A DNA stretch of 64,000 nucleotides from Streptomyces violens. GTDB lineage: Bacteria > Actinomycetota > Actinomycetes > Streptomycetales > Streptomycetaceae. Both the position numbers and the translations under genes were made by a program. The notes beneath the pieces were generated by a model, which made no database searches, was not told the origin of the DNA, and saw only the letters and a list, made by a program, of their open reading frames with translations. Positions 51,467 to 60,564 of this stretch are shown here, one piece after another (position 1 is the first letter of the stretch; each line of letters begins with the position of its first letter). The stretch lies in the NCBI RefSeq assembly GCF_000717745.1, contig NZ_JOBH01000007.1, positions 1-64,000 of the forward strand, in the 5' to 3' direction.

Positions 51467-52966
51467 ATGAGTCTCGACGCATCTCCGGGCCGTGACGCCG
51501 ACGCCATCCGCGCCGGCATCGCCGCCCGGTTCGAACGTCTCCCCCTGTCCCGCTGGCACGTCACCGTCCGCATCGTCATCGGCGTGGTGACCTTCTTCGA
51601 AGCCTTCGACCAGCTACTGATCGCCTACGCCATGCCTGAGCTGCGCCAGGAGTGGCACCTCACGGACGGTGACGCCACCGCCGTCCTCACCATCGGTTCC
51701 CTCGGCATGCTCATCGGCGCGCTCTTCTCGGGCCGGATGGCGGACCGCATCGGGCGCGTGAAGATCATCGCGATCTGCATCGGCGTGTCGGGGCTGTCCT
51801 CGCTCGCGCTGGCCATGAGCCCGTCGCCGTCGCCCTTCATGGCGCTGCGCTTCGTGCAGGGCCTGGCGATCGGCGGCGAGGTGCCCGTCGCCGCGACCTT
51901 CATCAGCGAGATCACCCGCAGCTTCAAGCGCGGTCGCTTCGTGCTGCTGTACGAACTGGTTTTCCCCGCCGGCCTCACCATCGGGGCGGTGGCAGCAGCG
52001 TGGATCGTGCCGGCGCTGGGCTGGCGCTGGATGTACGCCGTGGCGGCCGTACCGGGGCTGCTGTGCATCCTCGTACAGCGCACCGTCCCCGAGTCGCCCC
52101 GCTGGCTCGCCGACCGCGGCCGGATGCAGGAGGCCGAGGCGACGATGGACCTGATCGAGGCCAAGGTCGCCGCGGCGACCGGGGCCCCGCTCCCACCGGT
52201 CCCCACGCTCGCCACGGTGAGCCCGAACAGCACGAACAGCACGAACGCCACGAGCACTACGGGCACCGGGGGCACCGCAGTCGCCACGACCGGCGCCACA
52301 GCAACATCACGTCCCACCTCCCCCGCCACCCCCGCCGAAGCCGCCGCGACAGGCGTGAAGGGGCTGTTCACGGGCCGGTACCGGCGTCGGACGCTGGTCA
52401 TCGGGGCGCTCTGGTTCACCGGCTACTTCGTCAATTACGGCATTACGTCCTGGCTGCCGACGATCTACGGGAAGCAGTACGGGCTGTCGCTCTCCGACGC
52501 GCTGATGTACTCGACGGTCACCTCGGTCGCCGGTTTCTTCGGCTGTCTGCTGGTCGCGCTCACCGTCGACCTGATCGGCCGGCGCAAGGTCTTCGCGTTC
52601 TTCCTCGGCGGCGCGGCCGCGCTGCTGATCGTGCTCGGCGTGCTCGGTGCCCGTACGCCCGTGCAGGTACTGGTGTGGACCTCACTCGCCGCGGTCTGCT
52701 TCTTCGGCTCGAACATCTGCCTGTACCTCTATACGCCCGAGCTGTACCCGACGCGGATGCGGGCGCTGGGCTGCAGCGTCGGCGGCGCGCTCAACCGGCT
52801 CGGGGTGATCCTCGGTCCGGTGCTGGTGGGGGCGATCTACGCGGGCGGAGGCCAGGTCTCCGCGGTCTTCGTGACACTGGGCGGGGTGGCCCTCGTGGGT
52901 GCCCTGGCCGCCACGTTCTTCGCCGAGGAAACCACGAACCGGCCGCTCGAGGAGGTGTCCCCGTAA
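51467..52966 (+). CDS. MFS transporter, sugar-porter/aromatic-acid type
   Basis: A 499-residue twelve-helix importer. The helix 2-3 motif GRMADRIGRVKII and helix 4 LRFVQGLAIGGEVPVAATFI, followed by RTVPESPRWLADRGR, match the family that includes aromatic-acid:H+ symporters and the niacin/SV2-like porters; the C-terminal half repeats it (VDLIGRRKVF, YTPELYPTRMR). The central loop has a ~55-residue Thr/Ser/Ala-rich insertion (NSTNSTNATSTTGTGG...). It is divergent from the catabolic operon and likely imports its substrate. The ATG at 51467 has a strong GGAGGA site. Confidence 0.9.
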   Translation: MSLDASPGRDADAIRAGIAARFERLPLSRWHVTVRIVIGVVTFFEAFDQLLIAYAMPELRQEWHLTDGDATAVLTIGSLGMLIGALFSGRMADRIGRVKIIAICIGVSGLSSLALAMSPSPSPFMALRFVQGLAIGGEVPVAATFISEITRSFKRGRFVLLYELVFPAGLTIGAVAAAWIVPALGWRWMYAVAAVPGLLCILVQRTVPESPRWLADRGRMQEAEATMDLIEAKVAAATGAPLPPVPTLATVSPNSTNSTNATSTTGTGGTAVATTGATATSRPTSPATPAEAAATGVKGLFTGRYRRRTLVIGALWFTGYFVNYGITSWLPTIYGKQYGLSLSDALMYSTVTSVAGFFGCLLVALTVDLIGRRKVFAFFLGGAAALLIVLGVLGARTPVQVLVWTSLAAVCFFGSNICLYLYTPELYPTRMRALGCSVGGALNRLGVILGPVLVGAIYAGGGQVSAVFVTLGGVALVGALAATFFAEETTNRPLEEVSP

Positions 52967-53069
52967 CGGTGTCCCCGTGATGCCGGGGCGGGGAGTGCGG
53001 TGCCCGCGGGCGCGGTGACGGTACGGCCTTCCCCCTGTACCGCTGCACCGCTCACCCCGACTCCCCCAC

Positions 53070-53960
53070 TCACCCCGTCCCACTGACCACCGGTGGATCG
53101 TCCGGATCCGGGATGTGGGTGGACCAGCCGCCCGGGACCGTGCGGCCCTGTTGGGTGCGGAAGCGGACGGGGGCCGTGCCGACTCTTCTGGTGAAGAGGC
53201 GGCTGAAGTAGGCGGGGTCGTCGTAGCCGACTCGGCGGGCGACCGCGGCGACCGGGAGTTCGGTGGCGGCGAGGAGTTCCTTGGCGCGGCCGAGGCGGAT
53301 GCCGAGGAGGTAGTCCTTGGGGCTGCAGCCGGCGCCGCGGCGTACGGCGGTGCGGAGTTCGGCGGGGCTCATGCCGTGGCGGGCGGCGTGTTCGGCGACG
53401 GAGAGCGGCAGGAACGCGTCGCGGGCGAGGGCCTGCAGGACCGGGTCGCCGTCGGCGTCGGTGTCGGCGCGGGCGCGGCGCAGGGCGACGAGCAGTTCGT
53501 GGACGGCGGCGGAGGTCTCGACCTCCAGGAGGGGGTTGCCGCGGCGCGCTGCGCGGGCGATGCGGCCGATGGCGGTGCGGGCGGCGGCGGTGTCGGCGAG
53601 CGGGACGAGTGGCCGGTCGGGGCGGGGTTCTATGTAGCCGAGTTCGGTGTACGTGGTGGCGGCGGGGCCGGTGAAGTCGACGAAGCTCTCGTCCCAGCCG
53701 CTGTCCGGGTCGGCGCCGTAGTGGTGCGGGACGCCGGGGGTGAGCCAGAGGAGGGCGGGCGCGGTGACGGGGTGCCGGGTGCCGTCGGGGTCCGCGTACC
53801 AGCCGCTGCCCGCGTGGATGATCACGGCTACGTGGTGGTCGAGGGTGCGCGGGCCGACGGCGGGCAGCGTGCCGTGCTGGAGGCCGACGCCGAGGCAGAC
53901 CAGACCGAGCCGGTGGTGGACCGGGCTCGGTGTGAAGTAGCGCATCCAGGTGCGGTACAC
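53070..53960 (-). CDS. AraC-family transcriptional regulator
   Basis: A 296-residue regulator. The N-terminal cupin-like sensing domain (residues ~25-110) has HVAVIIHAGSGWYADPDG and LLWLTPGVPHHYG. The C-terminal double helix-turn-helix (~185-280) has FLPLSVAEHAARHGMSPAEL, KDYLLGIRLGRAKELLAAT and the second HTH VARRVGYDDPAYFSRLF. Such proteins usually activate sugar genes. It is divergent from the GH35 beta-galactosidase and is the natural candidate to control it and the GH101 gene. The GTG at 53960 has AAGGAGC eight bases upstream. Confidence 0.9.
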   Translation of the reverse strand: MYRTWMRYFTPSPVHHRLGLVCLGVGLQHGTLPAVGPRTLDHHVAVIIHAGSGWYADPDGTRHPVTAPALLWLTPGVPHHYGADPDSGWDESFVDFTGPAATTYTELGYIEPRPDRPLVPLADTAAARTAIGRIARAARRGNPLLEVETSAAVHELLVALRRARADTDADGDPVLQALARDAFLPLSVAEHAARHGMSPAELRTAVRRGAGCSPKDYLLGIRLGRAKELLAATELPVAAVARRVGYDDPAYFSRLFTRRVGTAPVRFRTQQGRTVPGGWSTHIPDPDDPPVVSGTG

Positions 53961-54089
53961 GCGTGCTCCTTCCGTCGGCCGGCCGCCTTCCCCGGCCGCC
54001 CGCTCCGTACGGAACGCCGGCGCGCGGGCGCGGCACTGCACGTCCCCCATACACCGCCCACTGCACGCCCCGCCCACGCGGACGTTCCG

Positions 54090-54117
54090 TCCAAACAACG
54101 CCGATCTTTGTCCATGG
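54090..54117 (+). promoter_or_regulatory. Shared glycosidase element, GH35 copy
   Basis: TCCAA, then 11 bases, then CTTTGTCCATGG (54106-54117) with the 10-bp palindrome GTCCATGGAC (54110-54119). The same module with a 12-base spacer lies before the GH101 gene. It ends 69 bp before the GH35 start chosen here. Confidence 0.6.
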
Positions 54118-54185
54118 ACCGCCCGCCCCGCCAGGGGGTGAGCTGGACGCGACGCGAGCCGGGCGGGAGCGACGGGACGGATGAC

Positions 54186-56051
54186 GTGACGAATGGCGTG
54201 CGGAAGAGTGAGCCTCATGGGGCCGGAGGGCGCGAATTCCGCGTCGGGCAGCGGGAGTTCGTGCTGGACGGGCGGCCCATGCGGCTGTTGTCGGGGGCGC
54301 TGCACTACTTCCGGGTGCACGAGGGGCACTGGGATCATCGGCTGGCGATGCTGCGGGCGATGGGGCTGAACTGTGTGGAGACGTATGTGCCGTGGAATCT
54401 GCACGAGCCGCGCCCCGGGGAGTTCCGTGATCTCGACGCGCTCGGCCGGTTCCTGGACGCGGTGCGGCGGGCGGGGCTGTTGGCGATCGTCCGGCCCGGT
54501 CCGTACATCTGCGCCGAGTGGGAGAACGGCGGGTTGCCGCACTGGCTGACCGGGCCGCTGGGGCGGCGGGTGCGTACGCGTGACGAGGAGTATCTGCGAG
54601 CCGTGGACGCCTGGTTCGCGGCGCTGCTGCCGCAGATCGCGGAGCGGCAGTGCGACCGCGGCGGTCCTGTGATCATGGTGCAGGTGGAGAACGAGTACGG
54701 CTCGTACGGCTCGGACGCCGTCTACCTCGCGCATCTCGCCGACCGGCTGCGCGCGCTCGGGGTGACCGTGCCGCTGTTCACCTCCGACGGGCCGGAGGAC
54801 CACATGCTGACCGGCGGGAGCGTGCCGGGCGTGCTTGCGACGGTCAACTTCGGGTCCGGTGCGCGGGAGGCGTTCGCGACGCTGCGCCGCCACCGGCCGG
54901 ACGGGCCGCTGATGTGCATGGAGTTCTGGTGCGGCTGGTTCTCCCACTGGAGCACCGGGCCGGAGGGACAATCCCCCGGGAGCGCCGGGCCGGAGGGGCA
55001 AGAGGCCGTGCGGGATGCGGAGGACGCCGCGGCCGCGTTGCGCGAGATCCTGGAGTGCGGTGCGTCGGTGAACGTCTACATGGCGCACGGCGGGACGAGT
55101 TTCGGTGGCTGGGCGGGGGCGAACCGGGACGGGGTGCTGCAGGACGGCGCGCTGCTGCCGACCGTGACGTCGTACGACTACGACGCGCCGATCGACGAGC
55201 GCGGCCGGCCGACGGCGAAGTTCTGGCGGTTCCGGGAGGTGCTGGCGCCGTACGCCGACGGGCCACTGCCGGAGCCGCCCGCGCCGCAGCCGGTGCTGGG
55301 CGCGCCGGCTGCGGTCCGGCTGACGGGCTGGGCGCCGATGGACGCGGTACTGGACGGGCTGGGCGGTCCGGAGGTGCGGTCGGGGGTGCCGCCGACGTTC
55401 GAGGAACTGGACGTGGATCGCGGGGTGGTGCGGTACCAGGTCTCGGTGCCGGGGCCGCGGGAGCCGTACGAGCTGCGGGTCCGTGGGCTGCGGGACCGGG
55501 CGGTGACGTTCGTGGACGGGGTGCCGGGGCCCGTGCTGGCGGGCGAGGACGCGGCGCTCGGGTCGGTGGCCGGGCCGGCGGAGGTGGAGCTGTGGGTGGA
55601 GTCGCTGGGGCGGGTCAATTACGGGCCGCGGCTGGGTGAGCCGAAGGGGATCACGGGCGGGGTGCTGCACGAGCGGCAGTACGTGCACGGGGTACGGGCG
55701 CGAGGGCTGCGGCTGGACGCGGTGGAGGACGCGGCCGCGGTGGCGGCGCTGCCGTTCGGCGCGCCGGAAGGGCGGGCGGGGGCGCGGGGTCTGCACCGCG
55801 GGACGGTGGTGGTACCGGCCGGCGGCCGCGGTGACGCGATACTCCAACTCCCGGGCTGGATACGGGGGTTCGTGTGGATGGGTGGGTTCCCGCTGGGGCG
55901 GTACTGGTCGGCGGGACCGCAGCACGCGTTGTACGTACCGGGTCCGTGTCTGCGCGAGGGGCCGAACGAGGTGCTGGTACTGGAGCTGGAGGGCGCCGGG
56001 CAGGGGGCGGAGGTGGAGGCAGAGGTGGGGGTGCCGCGGCTGGTGCCGTGA
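54186..56051 (+). CDS. Beta-galactosidase, glycoside hydrolase family 35
   Basis: A 621-residue GH35 beta-galactosidase. It has MRLLSGALHYFRVHEGHWDHR at the N-terminus, VETYVPWNLHEPRPGEF, VRPGPYICAEWENGGLP, the acid/base Glu in VQVENEYGSYG and the nucleophile Glu in MCMEFWCGWFSHW. The C-terminal third is the beta-sandwich region (residues ~390-620). There is no signal peptide, so it is probably cytosolic, hydrolysing imported galactosides. The GTG at 54186 is preferred; an ATG at 54114 has no ribosome site and lies inside the shared palindromic element. It is divergent from the AraC gene. Confidence 0.92.
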   Translation: MTNGVRKSEPHGAGGREFRVGQREFVLDGRPMRLLSGALHYFRVHEGHWDHRLAMLRAMGLNCVETYVPWNLHEPRPGEFRDLDALGRFLDAVRRAGLLAIVRPGPYICAEWENGGLPHWLTGPLGRRVRTRDEEYLRAVDAWFAALLPQIAERQCDRGGPVIMVQVENEYGSYGSDAVYLAHLADRLRALGVTVPLFTSDGPEDHMLTGGSVPGVLATVNFGSGAREAFATLRRHRPDGPLMCMEFWCGWFSHWSTGPEGQSPGSAGPEGQEAVRDAEDAAAALREILECGASVNVYMAHGGTSFGGWAGANRDGVLQDGALLPTVTSYDYDAPIDERGRPTAKFWRFREVLAPYADGPLPEPPAPQPVLGAPAAVRLTGWAPMDAVLDGLGGPEVRSGVPPTFEELDVDRGVVRYQVSVPGPREPYELRVRGLRDRAVTFVDGVPGPVLAGEDAALGSVAGPAEVELWVESLGRVNYGPRLGEPKGITGGVLHERQYVHGVRARGLRLDAVEDAAAVAALPFGAPEGRAGARGLHRGTVVVPAGGRGDAILQLPGWIRGFVWMGGFPLGRYWSAGPQHALYVPGPCLREGPNEVLVLELEGAGQGAEVEAEVGVPRLVP

Positions 56052-56061
56052 GCCGGACTCA

Positions 56062-56087
56062 GGCACCGCGGTCCGGACCGCGGTGCC
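56062..56087. terminator. Terminator between GH35 and GH101 genes
   Basis: A 26-bp perfect palindrome beginning GGCACCGCGG lies 11 bp after the GH35 stop codon, between two convergent genes. Confidence 0.8.
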
Positions 56088-56192
56088 GTGCGGCCCGGCT
56101 CAGATGCCCGGTCCGGACCACGGCCCGCCCCGGCCCGGACCGGCACCCCGCCCCACCCCGGCCCGGCACCCCGGCCCGCACCCCCCGGAGCC

Positions 56193-59100
56193 TCACACCT
56201 CCCGTACCTCGAACCCGTCCAGCACGAACTCCGCCTTACCGTCGCCCCCGGTCTTCCGCAGCCCCACCCACGCCTCGCCCTTCTCCGGCGTGGTGAACTC
56301 GTAGGAGTGGGTGGTGGGTCCGGTGGCGACGGGCAGCGGTTCGCGGCTCAGCTCGCGCGTTCCCGGCTCGTCCACCGCCGTGATCCACGCGTACTGGTCC
56401 GCCTTCTCGTTCTCGTACCGGAAGGTGACCCGGTAGCGGCGCCCCGGTGCGAAGCGCACGGTGTGCGGCACGGTCCGGTAGACCAGTCCGCCGTTCTCGC
56501 CGCGCGACTTCAGCGACTGGCCGCCGTCGATCACATCGTCGATGACCTTGCCGTTCCAGCCGCGCTGGGTGTACGGCGCGTGCCGCTGGGCGATGTGGGT
56601 GCGCGGGTCGTTCGCCCCGCCCGCGTCACCCTTCACGAAGACGCCCCAGCCCTGCGGTACGTGCTCGAAGTCCTCGTATGCGAGGGTGCCGGGCTTCTCC
56701 GTACGGGAGGCGGCCACCACCCGTACGTTGTCGAAGCGGACGCGCGCCCGTCCGGCCGCCGCCTTCAGGGCGAGCGTCACCGGGCCGCCGCCCTCGGGAA
56801 CGGTGAAGTAGGTGAACATCCGCTGGAAGCGGGTGCCGTGCTTGCGGTCGGCCGCGACGTGGTTGCCGGCCGTGGAGGTCTCGGTCCAGTTGGCGGCGGT
56901 GACCCCGTCGGCGGTGCGTACCGTCAGCTCGGCGCGGCGCCGCTCCCCCGCCTTCGCGCCGACCTCGACCTGCACGGATGCCGCGTACGTACCGGGCGCG
57001 AGGCGGTCCAGGCGGCGTGCGACGGCCGCCGCGCCACCGGCGCCGATCACCAGCTCGTAGTCGCCCAGCGCGCTCGCGCGGACCGTCGCCGGGCCGCTGA
57101 TCTGCCAGCCGTCGAGCGTGCCGGAGTGGAAGCCGGGGTCGGCCAGGCCGGTGCCCTCGCCCCAGCGGGGGTCCTCCTGGGCCTCGGCCCGCTGCTTGCG
57201 GACGACGTACGGGACGCCGGCCGCGGCCTCGATGGTGACCTTGCCGCCGCTGACCGGCAGCCGCTTCTCGTCGGCGCGGCCCTGGTCGGTGAGGCGGTAC
57301 AGGTACACCGTCCCGGTCGCCCAGCCGCGCGGCAGCGTCCAGGTCGTCCTGCCGCCCTTCGGGTTGTAGTGGTAGAGCTTCTGCGGGTCGGTGGCGCGGC
57401 GCGGTTCCCACGGCAGCAGGTAGCTGCCGTCGTCGTAGACGAGGCGGCCGTCGGTGGTGATCCGCCGCTTGCCGCCGTCGGCGTCGGAGACGACCGTGCG
57501 GGTCGGGCCCTCGAAGGTGATCTCGTGGTCGGTCCAGGTCTTGATCGGGTACGCCTGGAGGTACTTGGCGGGCAGGCTGTCCGTCCAGATCAGCCGGTAG
57601 AAGGCGGGCCAGTCGGTCTTGCCGACCCAGCCCTCGAAGTTGCCGGTGCGCGGAATGCCCAGCAGGGTCGGCCACTTGTCGGCGAAGACGTCCTTGTGGT
57701 GGTTCCGGACGAAGCGGATCAACCGGGAGTTGATGCCCCGGGAGGTGTCCGGGCCGTAGTCGACCTCGGTCGCCCAGTGGGACCACAGCGCGGAGCGCTC
57801 CAGGCCGTGCCCCCATTCCGTCGTCACCAGCCAGCCCTGGTCGCGCAGCTGGCGCTGGAGCCGGTCCGAGTTCCAGCCGGACTCGCGGAAGACGTCGATG
57901 TAGAGCATGTTCAGGGCCGGGTCGGTCTCGTCGCGGAGCTGCTGGAAGCGGGCGGCGATGTCGCCGGAGACCAGGTCGCGGCGGGCGTCGATGCGGTAGG
58001 ACTGGTCGAGCCAGTCCCACTGCTCGTTGTTCTTGTCGACGAGTGTTTCTGAGAAGGCGTGGGCGACGGGGTAGGACTCGGTGGCGTTGACGTGGACGGC
58101 GAAGTCGCTGTTCCACTTCTTTCCGGAGCGGACCAGGGTGTTGAGGTCTTCGAGGCCGCCCGCGCGGGTGTTGTAGTTGCCGCCGTAGTCGGGGTGGGCG
58201 GAGTCGTGGCCCTCGGACTGGTAGCCCTTGAGGAGGGTGAACTGCCGCAGCCCGTCCGTCGCGAGGGAGATCCGCTTGACGTTGTCGAGGGTGGCGAGGA
58301 ACGGATTGGTGGCCTGGCTGGCGAAGTTGAAGGGGATGTGCGGGACGACGCGCAGATGCTGTTCGTCGGCGCCGAGCGGCTTCACCATGATGTCGCGCAG
58401 CGCGATGGCGGCGTCCTGCCAGTCGACGCGGCCGTCGCCGTTGCGGTCGCGGGTGAGGATCACGGTGGCGTACGGCAGCGGTTCGGTGGCGTCGACGGGG
58501 GCGGTGGCCGCGCGGTGGGTCCACTGGCCGCACGCGAGCCGGGCTTCGGTGTAACCGTCGCGCCGTACGGTCTGCCGCCAGAGCCGGCCGTTCTCCCAGG
58601 TGGTGGCGCCGGACGGCTTGTCGTACACCGTGTTGGTCTCCAGCGCGGCGGCCAGCTTGTCGGTGGCGACCACGGCGTACGCGCAGCCCAGGGGCGCGGC
58701 GTCGGCGGGGGTGTCCGCGGTGACCTGGACGAGGGTGTCGCCGCTCTTGGCCTTGTCCAGCTCGATCCGGGCCGCGAGGAGCGTCGCGCCGGGCTGGTCG
58801 CTGCGGACGCTGAGCAGCGCGAGCGCGGGGATCTGCAGGGTGCCGACGCGCAGCGCGGCGGTGTCGGCGATCCTCGTGACGCGCCAGTGGACCTGCCACC
58901 CCTCGACCGCGATCTCCACGCCGATCTCGGTGCCGCCGTCGAAGGCGAGGGTGTACGAGATGCGGTCGGCGGACGGCCGCGCGGTCACCTTCGGGGTCCG
59001 TGCGGTGCCGTCGATGACGATCTCGGTGACCGGCTCCGTCTGGCCGTGCAGTACGGCGCCGGTGCCGGTGTCGGTGTATGCGAGGACGCGTGGGAAGGCG

Positions 59101-59273
59101 GTGTCCACGCGGACCCGGAGCTGCTCGGAGCGGAGCACGGCCTCGCCCGCCCGGGGTGCCGCGTGCGCGGGCGCGGCGCCGAGGGGCAGCGCGGTGCCGA
59201 GCGCGGCGAGGGCGGTGCCCGCGACGACGGTTCTGCGGCTGGGCCTGCGCCCGTCACCTGTCGGTTCGTTCAC
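56193..59273 (-). CDS. Secreted endo-alpha-N-acetylgalactosaminidase, glycoside hydrolase family 101
   Basis: A 1026-residue exported enzyme that releases Gal-beta-1,3-GalNAc from Ser/Thr of mucin-type glycoproteins. The Tat signal is RRPSRRTVVAGTALAALG. A galactose-mutarotase-like supersandwich (residues ~50-290) precedes the (beta/alpha)8 barrel (~290-600) with the putative nucleophile D460 in YIDVF and acid/base E486 in TTEWGHGLE. Beta-sandwich and carbohydrate-binding domains follow (~690-850 and ~870-1026; AYEDFEHVPQGWGVF starts the last). The GTG at 59273 has GGAGGAC at the right distance. Most characterised GH101 come from gut and throat bacteria, so a soil actinomycete copy is notable. 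No LPxTG anchor is present. Confidence 0.92.
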   Translation of the reverse strand: MNEPTGDGRRPSRRTVVAGTALAALGTALPLGAAPAHAAPRAGEAVLRSEQLRVRVDTAFPRVLAYTDTGTGAVLHGQTEPVTEIVIDGTARTPKVTARPSADRISYTLAFDGGTEIGVEIAVEGWQVHWRVTRIADTAALRVGTLQIPALALLSVRSDQPGATLLAARIELDKAKSGDTLVQVTADTPADAAPLGCAYAVVATDKLAAALETNTVYDKPSGATTWENGRLWRQTVRRDGYTEARLACGQWTHRAATAPVDATEPLPYATVILTRDRNGDGRVDWQDAAIALRDIMVKPLGADEQHLRVVPHIPFNFASQATNPFLATLDNVKRISLATDGLRQFTLLKGYQSEGHDSAHPDYGGNYNTRAGGLEDLNTLVRSGKKWNSDFAVHVNATESYPVAHAFSETLVDKNNEQWDWLDQSYRIDARRDLVSGDIAARFQQLRDETDPALNMLYIDVFRESGWNSDRLQRQLRDQGWLVTTEWGHGLERSALWSHWATEVDYGPDTSRGINSRLIRFVRNHHKDVFADKWPTLLGIPRTGNFEGWVGKTDWPAFYRLIWTDSLPAKYLQAYPIKTWTDHEITFEGPTRTVVSDADGGKRRITTDGRLVYDDGSYLLPWEPRRATDPQKLYHYNPKGGRTTWTLPRGWATGTVYLYRLTDQGRADEKRLPVSGGKVTIEAAAGVPYVVRKQRAEAQEDPRWGEGTGLADPGFHSGTLDGWQISGPATVRASALGDYELVIGAGGAAAVARRLDRLAPGTYAASVQVEVGAKAGERRRAELTVRTADGVTAANWTETSTAGNHVAADRKHGTRFQRMFTYFTVPEGGGPVTLALKAAAGRARVRFDNVRVVAASRTEKPGTLAYEDFEHVPQGWGVFVKGDAGGANDPRTHIAQRHAPYTQRGWNGKVIDDVIDGGQSLKSRGENGGLVYRTVPHTVRFAPGRRYRVTFRYENEKADQYAWITAVDEPGTRELSREPLPVATGPTTHSYEFTTPEKGEAWVGLRKTGGDGKAEFVLDGFEVREV

Positions 59274-59342
59274 GCGCACTGTCCTCCTTCGCACCGGTAC
59301 TGGCTGTCGCCGGACAGCGTGCTGCGCGTGCGACGGGTGCGC

Positions 59343-59371
59343 CCATGGACAAAGGAGGGACAGGTGTTGGA
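59343..59371 (-). promoter_or_regulatory. Shared glycosidase element, GH101 copy
   Basis: On the minus strand, TCCAA is followed after 12 bases by CTTTGTCCATGG, the same 12 bases as before the GH35 gene. It ends 70 bp before the GH101 start codon. The palindrome is one base less perfect here (GTCCATGGGC). Confidence 0.6.
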
Positions 59372-59432
59372 CTAACGGGCGGTGCCACCCACCCATGACC
59401 ACGAGGCGGTGCCTCCACACACGGCAAAGGGA

Positions 59433-59455
59433 CGGTGCCGCCGCACTCGGCACCG
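59433..59455 (-). terminator. Terminator of the trypsin gene
   Basis: An 8-bp stem CGGTGCCG/CGGCACCG with a seven-base loop lies 20 bp beyond the trypsin stop codon. A second partial GGTGCC copy further on could pair alternatively. Confidence 0.6.
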
Positions 59456-59474
59456 CCCCGGCCCGTCGGCGTCC

Positions 59475-60452
<978 letters not shown>

Positions 60453-60564
60453 TTATGTGGAACGCGCGACAAGTGTGACAAGAGTGTCCAGCCGCTCAAT
60501 TCCCTTGCGGCTGTGGGCAGTACGTCCCGTACCGTCCGGTCCGTCCCGCCCGTACAGTGGTCGG

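Noticed and set aside
54114..54185. ATG start for the GH35 gene at 54114
   Set aside because: No ribosome site, no conserved residues, and it lies inside the palindromic element shared with the GH101 promoter.
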